Below, in pieces: positions 26,461 through 34,926 of a stretch of 64,000 nt of DNA. The notes under the pieces were generated by a model. That model did no database searches and had not been told where the DNA came from. It worked only from the letters and a program-made list of their open reading frames with translations. The stretch spans positions 233,682-297,681 of the forward strand of contig LADR01000024.1 in the NCBI GenBank assembly GCA_000961655.1, given 5' to 3'. Position 1 is the stretch's first letter. Every line of letters begins with the position of its first letter. Made by a program: the position numbers and the translations under genes. This stretch comes from Desulfatitalea sp. BRH_c12. GTDB lineage: Bacteria; Desulfobacterota; Desulfobacteria; Desulfobacterales; Desulfosarcinaceae.

Positions 26461-27712
26461 CAAAACCCTGGAAGGCTTGGGTCAGGACAAAACGACGGAC
26501 GCCCGGACAGCGCCTTCCCAGCGTGCCCGTTGGCCGCTTGCACCCGGTCTGGCACTCCTCTTTGTCGCCGTCGGCGCGGCGACATTTATCTTCCAGGTGG
26601 CTGCCGGTGATCCGGCCAGGGCGTGGCAGGCCTATCTCATCAGCTTTCTGCTTTTTTCGGCCATAGCGCATGGCGCCGTGCTGTTTGCGACCCTGATGCA
26701 CATGGTGCGCGCGCGCTGGAGCGGACCGTTGGCCGATCTGGCCGAAGCCTTCACGGCTTTCTTCCCCATTTCGTTCGTCCTTTTTTTGCTTCTCTACGCC
26801 GGGCGCAGTTACCTGTTTCTCTGGAGCGGGACCGATCTGCACGGCAAAGAAGTATGGCTCAATGTGTCTTTTCTTTTCGCACGCGACGGCATCGGCCTGC
26901 TCATTTTATACAGCCTGGGCTTTGCCTATCTCTACCACGCGTTGTGGTTCAAGCTCAGCTCGCGCGGCGCTTCGGGTATGACAGGCCGATGGCTGCTGCG
27001 GCGCTGGCAGAAACGGCCGCCCGATGCCGAGCGGTACCAAAGCCGCAAGACGGTTCTGAGCGGGCTTTACATGCTGGCCTTCGCGATAGTGTTGTCACTG
27101 TTGGGATACGATCTTGTCATGAGCATGGACCCGCACTGGTACTCGACCCTGTTCGGGGCCTACTCGTTTGTCAAAGCCATCTACGTGGGATTCGGCGCAC
27201 TCATCATTCTGGCTGCGGTGCTGCATTTGAGCCGCGCCACCGCTTTCCGCCTGAAATCTTCCCAGTTCCACGACATCGGCAAACTCTTTTTCGCCTTCGG
27301 CCTGGTGTGGGCCGACTTTTTCTACGCCCAGCTGGTTGTGATCTGGTATGGCAATATCTCCGAGGAGACCGCTTACGTCATCGAGCGCACCATGACCGCG
27401 CCCTGGAACCGGCTGGCCTGGACGGTTTTTATCGGCTGCTTCATCGCGCCCTTCCTGATCCTGATCAACAAGCGCATCAAAACCATTCCGGCGGCCATGA
27501 TCGTGATCTGCGGCCTGGTCATCGCGGGTATGTGGCTGGAGCACCTTCTGCTGCTCGGACCGGTGTATCACACGCACGTGCCGGCCGTGCCGTTGAGTTG
27601 GGCCGATGGCATGATCGCCTTGGGTTTCCTGGGCTTGTTGATCGGGGCCGTTTTCGTCTACCTGCGGCAATTCCCTGAAATTCTAAACGTTCTACCGGAG
27701 GAGAACCGCTGA
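26441..27712 (+). CDS. actF: Alternative complex III subunit ActF (second NrfD-like membrane protein)
   Basis: Second NrfD-like membrane subunit, 423 residues, about ten helices, paralogous to ActC but more diverged. After a polar N-terminal ~30 residues it enters LAPGLALLFVAVGAATFIF. Recognisable are IAHGAVLFATLMHMVRARWSGPL and MSMDPHWYSTLFGAYSFVKAIY. ATG at 26441 overlaps the end of actD. The stop TGA is adjacent to the actA start, indicating translational coupling. Confidence 0.9.
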   Translation: MSTTTHSKTLEGLGQDKTTDARTAPSQRARWPLAPGLALLFVAVGAATFIFQVAAGDPARAWQAYLISFLLFSAIAHGAVLFATLMHMVRARWSGPLADLAEAFTAFFPISFVLFLLLYAGRSYLFLWSGTDLHGKEVWLNVSFLFARDGIGLLILYSLGFAYLYHALWFKLSSRGASGMTGRWLLRRWQKRPPDAERYQSRKTVLSGLYMLAFAIVLSLLGYDLVMSMDPHWYSTLFGAYSFVKAIYVGFGALIILAAVLHLSRATAFRLKSSQFHDIGKLFFAFGLVWADFFYAQLVVIWYGNISEETAYVIERTMTAPWNRLAWTVFIGCFIAPFLILINKRIKTIPAAMIVICGLVIAGMWLEHLLLLGPVYHTHVPAVPLSWADGMIALGFLGLLIGAVFVYLRQFPEILNVLPEENR

Positions 27713-28341
27713 TGGAGATCCTGATCACCGCCTTGACGCTGCTGACCCTGCTGGCGGCGGCGATTCTGATCGGCACCCGCGGCCGCCCCGCGCGTTTTTT
27801 TTCGGCACTGGGCGACAGCCTTCGCGGCATATGGATCAACCGCGGGCCGCTGTTCTGGATCGCGGCATCCGTTTTTCTGGCACTGGGCTTCGTGTTTTTC
27901 TTCTATGCCTCGCCGGCTACGCGCATCGGTGCGGCCCAACCGATTCCTTTCAGCCATCAATTGCACGCCGGCGTCAAAGCGATCGACTGCCGCTTTTGCC
28001 ACCCCTTCGTGGAACGCTCCGCGCATCCCGGCCTGCCGCCCGTGGAAAAATGTCTTTACTGTCACAATTACATCATCGCCAATCACCCGGAGATCCGCAA
28101 AGAACACACGTACTACAACACCAATACGCCCACACCATGGGTAAAAGTGTTTTATGTACCCGAGCATGTGCAGTTCAACCATCAGCGTCATATCAAAAAG
28201 GAGGTTGCCTGCGAGTCATGCCACGGCGACGTCAAAGGTACGGACCGACTTAAGGGGACGCGCTTCCAGATGGGTTTTTGCCTGGACTGCCACCGCCAGC
28301 GCCAGGTGAACCTGGACTGCTGGTTGGCGTGTCACAGTTGA
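27712..28341 (+). CDS. actA: Alternative complex III pentaheme cytochrome c subunit ActA
   Basis: Membrane-anchored multiheme cytochrome c, 209 residues. Two hydrophobic stretches near the N-terminus (residues 2-22 and about 42-63) are followed by a periplasmic domain with heme motifs CRFCH (93), CLYCH (114), CESCH (167) and CLDCH (190), and a final CWLACH (203), which is a C-x3-C-H variant rather than C-x2-C-H. This makes five hemes if the last is used, as in known ActA. It is placed after actF rather than before actB, the order in the characterised complexes. It would pass electrons from ActB to the monoheme cytochrome or oxidase. Confidence 0.88.
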   Translation: MEILITALTLLTLLAAAILIGTRGRPARFFSALGDSLRGIWINRGPLFWIAASVFLALGFVFFFYASPATRIGAAQPIPFSHQLHAGVKAIDCRFCHPFVERSAHPGLPPVEKCLYCHNYIIANHPEIRKEHTYYNTNTPTPWVKVFYVPEHVQFNHQRHIKKEVACESCHGDVKGTDRLKGTRFQMGFCLDCHRQRQVNLDCWLACHS

Positions 28342-28349
28342 TCCGGCTG

Positions 28350-28440
28350 CGCCGGAGTGTAGCGTGGAAAGTGTAAAGTGGAAGGGAAAGGTATTCTGTC
28401 TTTTTTATATGTTTGTGCTTGCTTTGATAGCGTGTTTAAA
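28350..28440. repeat. Degenerate family A fragment upstream of ccoN
   Basis: The stretch AAAGTGTAAAGTGGAAGGG followed by GTATTCTGTC resembles the interior of the family A elements. Both ends are missing. A further decayed trace lies at 30830-30865. Confidence 0.35.
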
Positions 28441-28475
28441 AAACCGACATAACAAAAGAACTCGATGGACCTATT

Positions 28476-29891
28476 ATGCTGATTCAGGAACAGACGCGGC
28501 AAACAGAGAAAATCGGCAACGATCAGCTGCCTCGAGATAAGGGCCGGTTGACATATGCCACCGCCAAGGCTTTTTGTCTGACCTCGGCGCTGTGGATGAC
28601 TGTTGCGACATTTTACGGGCTGCTGGGGGCGACGGAACTGATTGCACCGGACATCACCGAAAATATTGGCGGAGTCGTGTTCGGCAGGGTGCGGCCGATC
28701 CATGTCAATCTGGTGCTTTTCGGCTTTGTCACGCCGGGGCTGCTGGGCGCGGCCTTTTACTTCATTCCGCGACTTCTGGTCACCAACTTGTACAGCGAGC
28801 GCATGGGGCTTTTTACCGCGTTGCTCTGGAACCTGGCGTTGGTCGCGCTGGTGGTCACTCTGAGCATGGGGCTGACTCAGGGGCGCGAGTATGCGGAACT
28901 GGTCTGGCCGATCGATGTGGCCATCGTGGCGGCTTTTGGCCTGGTTTTTTTCAACTTCATCATGACCGTCAAACAGCGCCAGGAACCGATTCTCTACGTG
29001 TCGGTCTGGTACGTTCTGGCCGCCGCCATTCTGACCGCCTGCACCTATGCGCTGGGCAATGTCGTCTGGCGGCCCAACAGTGGCGCTTTAGTCGGCATCC
29101 CGGATGCCATTTTGCTCTGGTTCTACGGGCACAATATCTTCGGGCTGCTGCTGACGCCCCTTTCGGCCGGCGTGGCTTATTATGTCATTCCGCGCGTTAC
29201 GCGCAACCCGTTGTACAGCCACACCCTTTCTCTGCTGGGGTTCTGGGCTCTGATCGTGGTCTACACGCACATCGGCACCCACCATCTACTGCAGGTGCCG
29301 GTGCCCACCTGGCTCAAGGTGGTGGCCATCGTGGACAGCATCGCCATGGTGATCCCGGTCATGGCCTTTCTGATCAATATCTGGTACACGGCCAAAGGCA
29401 AGCTGGGGGAGATTCATGCCGATATCGGGGGTAAATTCGTTTTCACCGGCACGATCATGTACTTTTTCGTCAGCATCCAAGGCTCGCTGATGGCCCTGCC
29501 CGACGTGCAGCGTGTGACCCACTTCAACAATTGGGTGATCGCTCATTCACACATCGGCGTGTTGGGGTTTGCCGGGATGATCGCGTTGGGCGGCATTTAC
29601 TACGTCATCCCCCAGATCACCGGCCGGCCCCTGTTCAGCCGCTTTCTGGCCGACTTCCAGTATTGGATGGTCCTGATCGGCATGGTGGGCTTCACCATCG
29701 TGCTGACCATCGCCGGTCTGATCCAAGGCAATTCCTGGCTCAACGGCGAAACGGTCTATCGCGTACTCGCTGAAATTCATGTTTACTATGTGGTGCGGGC
29801 CGGTCTGGGGCTGCTGATCTTCACTTCGGCCTTGCTGGGCCTGTATAATATCGTTCGGTCCATGTGGGCCGGAAGTGGAGCCCCGTCATGA
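28476..29891 (+). CDS. ccoN: cbb3-type cytochrome c oxidase subunit I (CcoN)
   Basis: Catalytic subunit of a high-affinity heme-copper oxidase. It is 471 residues, with about 12 membrane helices. Metal-ligand histidines can be placed at RPIHVNLV (heme b), WFYGHNIFG (CuB), YTHIGTHHLLQVP (two CuB His) and NNWVIAHSHIGVLG (heme b3 and b). Its stop overlaps the ATG of the next gene (ATGA). Presence directly after actA suggests that alternative complex III and this oxidase are made and used together. Confidence 0.95.
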   Translation: MLIQEQTRQTEKIGNDQLPRDKGRLTYATAKAFCLTSALWMTVATFYGLLGATELIAPDITENIGGVVFGRVRPIHVNLVLFGFVTPGLLGAAFYFIPRLLVTNLYSERMGLFTALLWNLALVALVVTLSMGLTQGREYAELVWPIDVAIVAAFGLVFFNFIMTVKQRQEPILYVSVWYVLAAAILTACTYALGNVVWRPNSGALVGIPDAILLWFYGHNIFGLLLTPLSAGVAYYVIPRVTRNPLYSHTLSLLGFWALIVVYTHIGTHHLLQVPVPTWLKVVAIVDSIAMVIPVMAFLINIWYTAKGKLGEIHADIGGKFVFTGTIMYFFVSIQGSLMALPDVQRVTHFNNWVIAHSHIGVLGFAGMIALGGIYYVIPQITGRPLFSRFLADFQYWMVLIGMVGFTIVLTIAGLIQGNSWLNGETVYRVLAEIHVYYVVRAGLGLLIFTSALLGLYNIVRSMWAGSGAPS

Positions 29892-30841
29892 AAATGACCC
29901 CTCTTGCCGTCGTCATCGGCAGCGTCCTGATATTGTTTACCGTGGTGTTTGTGGTGGTGGTCCTGCCGTTTGCCCATACCAGCAAAACCCAACCTTCGGA
30001 GATTTTTCGCAGCCGCACCGACCTGGAGGCTGCCGGTCGCCAACTCTACATCGCCAACGGCTGCGTTTACTGCCACACCCAGTCGATCCGCACCATCGAT
30101 TGGGGCCTGGGTGCCGAACGCATCGCCCAGGCAGGCGATTATGTCGTCGATCAACCCATTTTGCTCGGTTCGCAGCGCACCGGTCCCGATCTGTCCCAGG
30201 AGGGCGGCGAGCATCCCGACGACTGGCACATTGCCCATTTTATGAACCCGCGGTTCACGCGGCCCTTGTCGCTGATGCCCGCTTTTGGATTTCTGAAGGA
30301 GGCCGATCTGAAACCGTTGACGCAGTACGTGCAAAGCCTGGGCCTCAAAGATGCCGACCACCGCATGGCCCGCCAGGTCCACTGGAAGACCGAGGCCATC
30401 AAGGCCTACGAAGCCGGCCCGGATGCCAATGTGCGCTGGCTGAGCGAAAATATCCCGCAGGGATGGCGCGATTTGCCCAATCCCTACCCGACCAGCGAAG
30501 CCGGCTTGGCGCGCGGCCACAAGATCTACCAGGATTTTTGCCTGGGATGCCACGGGCCGGTCGGCGACGGCATGGGGCCGGCCCAACCCTGGATTTATCC
30601 GCCGCCACTCAATTTCACCATCCTCAAGAATCGCGAGATCAGCGGCGGGATTCTCTACTACCAGATCATGAACGGCATCACCGGCACGGCCATGCCCTAC
30701 TTCAAACGCGAGTTGGAATCGGAAAAGATCTGGGACGTCGGCAACTACGTGGCCGTTTACTTCATCGATCAGAGTGATGCAAATGCCGAACCGCGCGGGA
30801 TCGATGCGGCCTACGAGCCGAAAGAAGAAAGTGCAAAGTGA
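29888..30841 (+). CDS. ccoO: CcoO-CcoP fusion: diheme membrane cytochrome c of the cbb3 oxidase
   Basis: A 317-residue protein combining two subunits. A single N-terminal helix is followed by the CcoO domain with heme motif CVYCH (Cys59) and the CcoO hallmarks GSQRTGPDLSQEGG, HIAHFMNPR and MPAFGFL. After a linker comes a second cytochrome c domain with CLGCH (Cys218) and a distal Met in GTAMPYF. There is no separate diheme CcoP in the cluster, so this fusion supplies electrons to CcoN. Overlapping start with ccoN. Confidence 0.9.
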   Translation: MKMTPLAVVIGSVLILFTVVFVVVVLPFAHTSKTQPSEIFRSRTDLEAAGRQLYIANGCVYCHTQSIRTIDWGLGAERIAQAGDYVVDQPILLGSQRTGPDLSQEGGEHPDDWHIAHFMNPRFTRPLSLMPAFGFLKEADLKPLTQYVQSLGLKDADHRMARQVHWKTEAIKAYEAGPDANVRWLSENIPQGWRDLPNPYPTSEAGLARGHKIYQDFCLGCHGPVGDGMGPAQPWIYPPPLNFTILKNREISGGILYYQIMNGITGTAMPYFKRELESEKIWDVGNYVAVYFIDQSDANAEPRGIDAAYEPKEESAK

Positions 30842-30920
30842 AGGTGTTCTGGCCGATATGCTATATTGCTGTCGTGTACCTTCACCTGAAACCTGAAACC
30901 CTAAGATAAAACCGACTACT

Positions 30921-31181
30921 ATGTACTTTCCTTATTTCATTGCCTATATTTTAATCGGGTTGACCATCAGCCTGGCCTTGTTCTTTTGGGGGTTACGCAA
31001 CGGGCAGTTTCAGGACCAGCAGCGGGCGCGCTTTCTGCCCTTACGCGGCGAGGTGGACGAGGCGCCGCCGGCGGGCATGTCACGCATCGGGCGGTGGGAA
31101 GTGTACGGGTTGTTCGTGCTGGCATCGGGCGGGCTTGCAGCCAGCGCGGCCGTGTTGATATGTGCCCTGTACTTTCGTTAA
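30921..31181 (+). CDS. ccoS: CcoS-like cbb3 maturation protein
   Basis: An 86-residue membrane protein. An N-terminal helix (FIAYILIGLTISLALFFWGL) runs into RNGQFQDQQRARFLPL, which matches the FxWxxxxGQFDD signature of CcoS; a second hydrophobic segment lies at the C-terminus. CcoS is needed for heme and copper insertion into CcoN. The two-helix form is somewhat longer than typical CcoS. A decayed family A trace precedes it. Confidence 0.75.
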   Translation: MYFPYFIAYILIGLTISLALFFWGLRNGQFQDQQRARFLPLRGEVDEAPPAGMSRIGRWEVYGLFVLASGGLAASAAVLICALYFR

Positions 31182-31269
31182 TTGATCAATCGTCGATTCG
31201 TTGATTCGGGGTCAATTGCGCTGCATAGACCGATACGACGACGGACCGATTTGCCAAGGAGACAGCGAT

Positions 31270-31545
31270 ATGCGATTTTTCGATCTTCTCAATTTTCAGC
31301 ATGTCATGGCTTACATCTTTTGCGGGCTGATTTTTTTGATCGTGTTCGGGGTAGCTTTGGGATATGCGCATTTTCGTCATGAGCGCAGCGAACAGCAAAA
31401 ATCGGAGATCGTCGGCCATTTTCCGGAGGGTATCGAGGACCGTGTTGCGCCATTTCCCTTAGTGATGGTGCTGATCATTTCCGGGGTGGTGATCTGGGGT
31501 TTTTTATACATCCTGATGCACGGTTTGATGGGAGTGAAAATCTGA
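31270..31545 (+). CDS. Stand-alone FixP_N-like membrane protein
   Basis: A 91-residue protein with two membrane helices. The second half (GIEDRVAPFPLVMVLIISGVVIWG) resembles the FixP_N domain that anchors CcoP in other cbb3 oxidases, but no cytochrome c domain follows. As the CcoP cytochrome is fused to CcoO here, this looks like the left-over anchor as its own gene. Strong AAGGAGA ribosome site; the next gene starts 1 bp after the stop. Confidence 0.7.
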   Translation: MRFFDLLNFQHVMAYIFCGLIFLIVFGVALGYAHFRHERSEQQKSEIVGHFPEGIEDRVAPFPLVMVLIISGVVIWGFLYILMHGLMGVKI

Positions 31546-31546
31546 T

Positions 31547-31774
31547 ATGGAAGCCATAAAACATTTTGAATCCCCGCGACGCACCTGGATATGGATAGCT
31601 GTCATGCTGGCGATTATCCTGTTCAAGGGTTTTTTTGCCTTTTTTGTCGTGTCGGACATGGGCCAGCCGACCTGGAGCTATCGCCCGGTCCAGGATGTGC
31701 CGGCGTCGTCACCGTACGCCACCTATCGGCCGCTGCCCAACCCCCAGCATGTCCGGGGCGCAGGGGGTGAATAA
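31547..31774 (+). CDS. Small single-TM protein of the oxidase cluster
   Basis: A 75-residue protein with one membrane helix (TWIWIAVMLAIILFKGFFAFFVV) and a proline-rich C-terminal tail that would face the periplasm. No family recognised. The tight spacing on both sides (1 bp before, stop adjacent to the next ATG) makes it part of the same operon, so an accessory role in the oxidase or complex III is likely. Confidence 0.65.
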   Translation: MEAIKHFESPRRTWIWIAVMLAIILFKGFFAFFVVSDMGQPTWSYRPVQDVPASSPYATYRPLPNPQHVRGAGGE

Positions 31775-32296
31775 ATGCTGAGAATTATCGGTGCACTGGT
31801 CATAGTGGTCACAATCGTTGTGATTGCCATTAACGTGATCAACTTCTATGACGACCAACTTCAGGTGGGGCGCATGTGGGAGACACCTGCCGTCAAGCCT
31901 CATGAGCAGCCCATTCCGGTCATGTCCGGCATGAGCGTTCCGGTCAACGACTCGGAACTTCTCTACCGCACCAGCGACCCCGACACGCTGGCGGCGCCCT
32001 TCGATCTGGCCGATACACAGGCCATCGATCAGGGCAAACGCGCTTATGTCTATTACTGCATTCAGTGCCATGGCGCTAACCACGACGGTTACGGCACCGT
32101 CGGCCAAAGCTTCGCGCCGTCACCCGGCGACCTGCGCAGCATGCGGGTGCAGCAGACATTGCCGGTCGGCCGTATTTTTCACGAGATCAGCTACGGCATT
32201 CCCGGCGGTCGCCAACCCCCTTTGGCCGGCACCATCGCCGTCCAGGAACGCTGGCAGATCATCGCCTTCATCAGATCTCTCGGTATTCGACCTTAA
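31775..32296 (+). CDS. Membrane-anchored monoheme cytochrome c (ActE-like)
   Basis: A 173-residue cytochrome c. The uncleaved N-terminal helix (IIGALVIVVTIVVIAINVINF) anchors a periplasmic domain with heme motif CIQCH and ending in the class I segment WQIIAFIRSLG; GIPGGRQPPL lies where the axial-ligand loop is expected. It takes the place of ActE, the monoheme subunit of alternative complex III, although it sits at the end of the cluster. It may carry electrons between complex III and the CcoO-P fusion. Confidence 0.8.
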   Translation: MLRIIGALVIVVTIVVIAINVINFYDDQLQVGRMWETPAVKPHEQPIPVMSGMSVPVNDSELLYRTSDPDTLAAPFDLADTQAIDQGKRAYVYYCIQCHGANHDGYGTVGQSFAPSPGDLRSMRVQQTLPVGRIFHEISYGIPGGRQPPLAGTIAVQERWQIIAFIRSLGIRP

Positions 32297-32360
32297 AACC
32301 GGGTGCGCGAGTGTTAATCAGACGGGCAACGGTTTCAACCCGCACCTGCAACCGCAAAGA

Positions 32361-33053
32361 ATGTCCATAATGAATATCATCGATCTCAAGGCAAAGCGCA
32401 TCCTGGTCACCCAGGCGGACACCTTCATGGGGCCGATCCTCTGTGATGTTTTGGCCGAGTGCGGCGCCGACCTCATTGCCGATGAACGGCCGCTTGGCGA
32501 TCCCGATCTGCCCCGGGCCCTGATTCAGGCGACCGGCCGCGTGGATGTGCTGATAGTGCACCTGGCGGTACCCGCGCCAATCACGCCGGCCGGAGAGGTC
32601 GGCGAAGAGGAGTGGCGCCACGTGTTTGCCCATATGGTCGATCCGCTGCCACGCCTGGTACGTGCAGTGCTACCCCAGATGATCGCCCGCCAATCCGGTA
32701 AAATTCTGCTCATGGGCAGCGCTTCCGCTCTGCGCGGCATGAAACGCGCATCGACCTACAGCGCCGCCCGCGGCGCTCAGTTGGCCTACATTCAGGCTGT
32801 TGGCGTCGAAGTCGCGCCCCACAACATCCAGGTCAACGCCATCGCCCAGAATTTCGTCGACAACGCAACCTACTTCCCGCAGGAAATCAAAGCCAAACCG
32901 GCCTTCCAGGAACGACTGAAACGTGAAGTCCCGCTCGGCCGCCTGGTATCGTCCCGCGAAGACGCGCAATTTGCCGCCTATTTAAGTTCGGAAGCCGCGA
33001 ACTGCTTCGTCGGCCAGATCTTCCCGGTCTGCGGCGGGTGGGTCCAACGCTGA
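32361..33053 (+). CDS. Halohydrin-dehalogenase-like SDR-fold protein
   Basis: A 230-residue protein of short-chain dehydrogenase fold, but with changes that define halohydrin dehalogenases. The NAD-binding glycine motif is replaced by T17-x4-F22-x-G24 (TQADTFMG), and the catalytic set is S120-x12-Y133-x3-R137 with Arg in place of the Lys of dehydrogenases. Length and the C-terminal FVGQIFPVCGGW segment also fit. Characterised relatives convert vicinal haloalcohols to epoxides and open epoxides with anions. It follows the cytochrome gene by 64 bp on the same strand. Whether it is active or what it acts on is unknown. Confidence 0.78.
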   Translation: MSIMNIIDLKAKRILVTQADTFMGPILCDVLAECGADLIADERPLGDPDLPRALIQATGRVDVLIVHLAVPAPITPAGEVGEEEWRHVFAHMVDPLPRLVRAVLPQMIARQSGKILLMGSASALRGMKRASTYSAARGAQLAYIQAVGVEVAPHNIQVNAIAQNFVDNATYFPQEIKAKPAFQERLKREVPLGRLVSSREDAQFAAYLSSEAANCFVGQIFPVCGGWVQR

Positions 33054-33106
33054 CCACCTGCTCCGCTGAACACGATCTGCAAAATCTATTCAAACAGCCC
33101 AATGCC

Positions 33107-33140
33107 AACGGGGTGAATCCTTGCGAAGATTCACCCCGTT
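33107..33140. terminator. 13-bp perfect hairpin after the SDR-like gene
   Basis: AACGGGGTGAATC, an 8-base loop, then the exact complement, about 50 bp past the stop. No T-run, but it is the only strong structure at the end of the respiratory cluster. Confidence 0.55.
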
Positions 33141-33192
33141 GTGACATCTACCCCTCTCCTCTGAAGCCTTTTTTATTAGGAAAAAACCGAAT

Positions 33193-33392
33193 TTTGGTTA
33201 TGCACTTCGCTCAAGTGATTATGGGCGAAGTGTTAAGTGTAAAGTGGAGGGCATTCTGTCGATTTGATATGCTCACATTCCCATGTTGCACGCTTTGACG
33301 TGCATGCTTTTAGTAAAGGGTCTAAAAATTACTACGTAACCTTATTATGACACCCCATACCTGTGTCTTACTGGAACGAAATGGATCACCAT
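33193..33392. repeat. MITE-like element, family A, with target duplication
   Basis: A 200-bp element beginning TTTGGTTATGCACTTCGC. It is flanked by AAACCGAAT at 33184-33192 and AAACCGAAG at 33393-33401, an eight-of-nine match consistent with a 9-bp target duplication. The right terminus is partly decayed. The interior matches the copies at 39646 and 50604. Confidence 0.85.
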
Positions 33393-33410
33393 AAACCGAA
33401 GATATGAGCA

Positions 33411-34193
33411 TTAGGGCGTATTAAAAAACTGGTGCGGCTGAAAAATGCAAATATTGGCTTCGCCGCCGACATTGGCGTCTGTAATTTCTACAAAGTAGCC
33501 GTAGTCCGTTTGGGGTTTGAGTTCTTTGTCGATAACGACTTGATGACGGTTTTTGCCAGCTGTGGGCTCGTTCTTGAAAAGTCTTTCGGCATAAATGTTA
33601 TCGAAAAAGGTGAGATTGTTGCCGTCAAATGCCAAGGGCGTGGACGCTTGCGCCAGGCGGGTTACATAATAAGCATCCAGGCCGGCGATATCTTTGAGGG
33701 TAGTCCATCTGAGCGTGATATCTTTCAGCGAGGCGCTTTCGAGTTTCTTGGTTTTGGAGGGTGAAAAGGACTCGAAAATTTTGTCCTGATTTTTAACGTA
33801 CGCTTCCACTATCGCATCTCCGGGCGCATTGTTCTGGATGCGTGATTTTCTTACGACACGGCCATCTTTGCTGGTGACCTCGATAGTGTATTCACCTTCC
33901 TTTAAAAAACCGTTCGGAAGGTTGACCATATACCAATAGTTTTGAATCTCGGGAGTGTAGAACCAGCCGTTTAGTTGGGTATTATCGAATTTCTGGTTCA
34001 CAAAGGTCACTTCATAGCCGTTGGGTCCGTACGCCTTAATGCCTTCGATCATGTCCGGTGCGACAACACCTGGGGTCGGATACAGGGCCACAAGCATTTT
34101 ATGGGTTTCTTTGGGCATGGGGGATTTTTCAAAATCCCAATACACATTGCAAGCCATAATATCATAGATCTTAATCTCGGTGCTTCCCGCCAT
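33411..34193 (-). CDS. Unknown protein, probable target of the adjacent TetR regulator
   Basis: A 260-residue acidic protein with no signal peptide and no membrane helix. The sequence has alternating short strands with many aromatic residues (for example GWFYTPEIQNYWYMVNLPNG, then EGEYTIEVTSKDGRVVRKSRI) that suggest one or two beta-sandwich domains; the C-terminal part (LKPQTDYGYFVEITDAN) looks fibronectin-III-like. I do not recognise a family. Ribosome site AAAGGAG. An operator-like palindrome at 34299-34314 matches the one in front of the TetR gene. It has lower GC than the genes upstream. Confidence 0.7.
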   Translation of the reverse strand: MAGSTEIKIYDIMACNVYWDFEKSPMPKETHKMLVALYPTPGVVAPDMIEGIKAYGPNGYEVTFVNQKFDNTQLNGWFYTPEIQNYWYMVNLPNGFLKEGEYTIEVTSKDGRVVRKSRIQNNAPGDAIVEAYVKNQDKIFESFSPSKTKKLESASLKDITLRWTTLKDIAGLDAYYVTRLAQASTPLAFDGNNLTFFDNIYAERLFKNEPTAGKNRHQVVIDKELKPQTDYGYFVEITDANVGGEANICIFQPHQFFNTP

Positions 34194-34298
34194 GTACTTG
34201 CTCCTTTCTTTGGTGCCACTTTTTTGGGGTTGATGTCACCTGTTGTCTTTCTCAGGAACCGCCAGTTCGCTACCCATCTGTAGAATCAAGTTAAAAAT

Positions 34299-34314
34299 AA
34301 ATGAATATTCAATT
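34299..34314. promoter_or_regulatory. TetR operator-like palindrome, copy 1
   Basis: TGAATATTCA core within ATAAATGAATATTCAATTA, about 105 bp upstream of the unknown gene that starts at 34193. It has the same outer bases as the site at 34927-34942. Confidence 0.6.
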
Positions 34315-34342
34315 ATTATTAGTACATAAAAAAAGGTGCGCC

Positions 34343-34915
34343 TCACCGTTTGATGGCATCCCAGGCCAGTTGGAAAGATTGCTCGACCTGCACATCGGTC
34401 ACGATGAAGGTTTTACACAGACGCGGATTGGCCAGAATGATAACAGGATAAAAGATAAAAGCAGAGATGATATCCACATCCACATCTTTTATGATTTTTT
34501 GTTCGATGCCTTGTCGTATGAGCTGCGCTATGGGCATGAACATTTTGTCAATTGCTTTTTGATTGATCTGGCCATTGTAGGGAGAGTTTGAAAATTGCTC
34601 TGAAAAATGAAAGTAGTTTGGGTATTTTACCGTGAATTGAAAGAGGTTGCACCAAACCCTCCTGAAGCTGTCCTTGATCGGCAATTCTTCACTGATGCCT
34701 TCCAGTACGATGGTGCTGAGTTTGCGTTTGATATTAAGGTAGGTCGAGACCAGCAGGTCTTCTTTGTTCTTGTGATAGGTATAGAGCGTTGCCGGCGAAA
34801 CGCCGGCTTCCTTGGCAATTTTAGAAACAGAACTGGATGCAAAGCCGATCTGGTTGACTACTGTAACAGTGGCTTCGAACAAGGCGTCTTGTTTTTCCTC
34901 ATCTTTGATCCGCAT
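34343..34915 (-). CDS. TetR family transcriptional regulator
   Basis: A 190-residue regulator. The N-terminal helix-turn-helix is clear: ALFEATVTVVNQIGFASSSVSKIAKEAGVSPATLYTYHKNKEDLL. The C-terminal ~130 residues form the ligand-binding and dimer part and are not assigned to a subfamily. A palindromic site lies 12 bp upstream of its own start and a near-identical one in front of the next gene, so it most likely represses itself and that gene. The ligand is unknown. Confidence 0.9.
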   Translation of the reverse strand: MRIKDEEKQDALFEATVTVVNQIGFASSSVSKIAKEAGVSPATLYTYHKNKEDLLVSTYLNIKRKLSTIVLEGISEELPIKDSFRRVWCNLFQFTVKYPNYFHFSEQFSNSPYNGQINQKAIDKMFMPIAQLIRQGIEQKIIKDVDVDIISAFIFYPVIILANPRLCKTFIVTDVQVEQSFQLAWDAIKR

Positions 34916-34926
34916 GCGTCTAAAAT

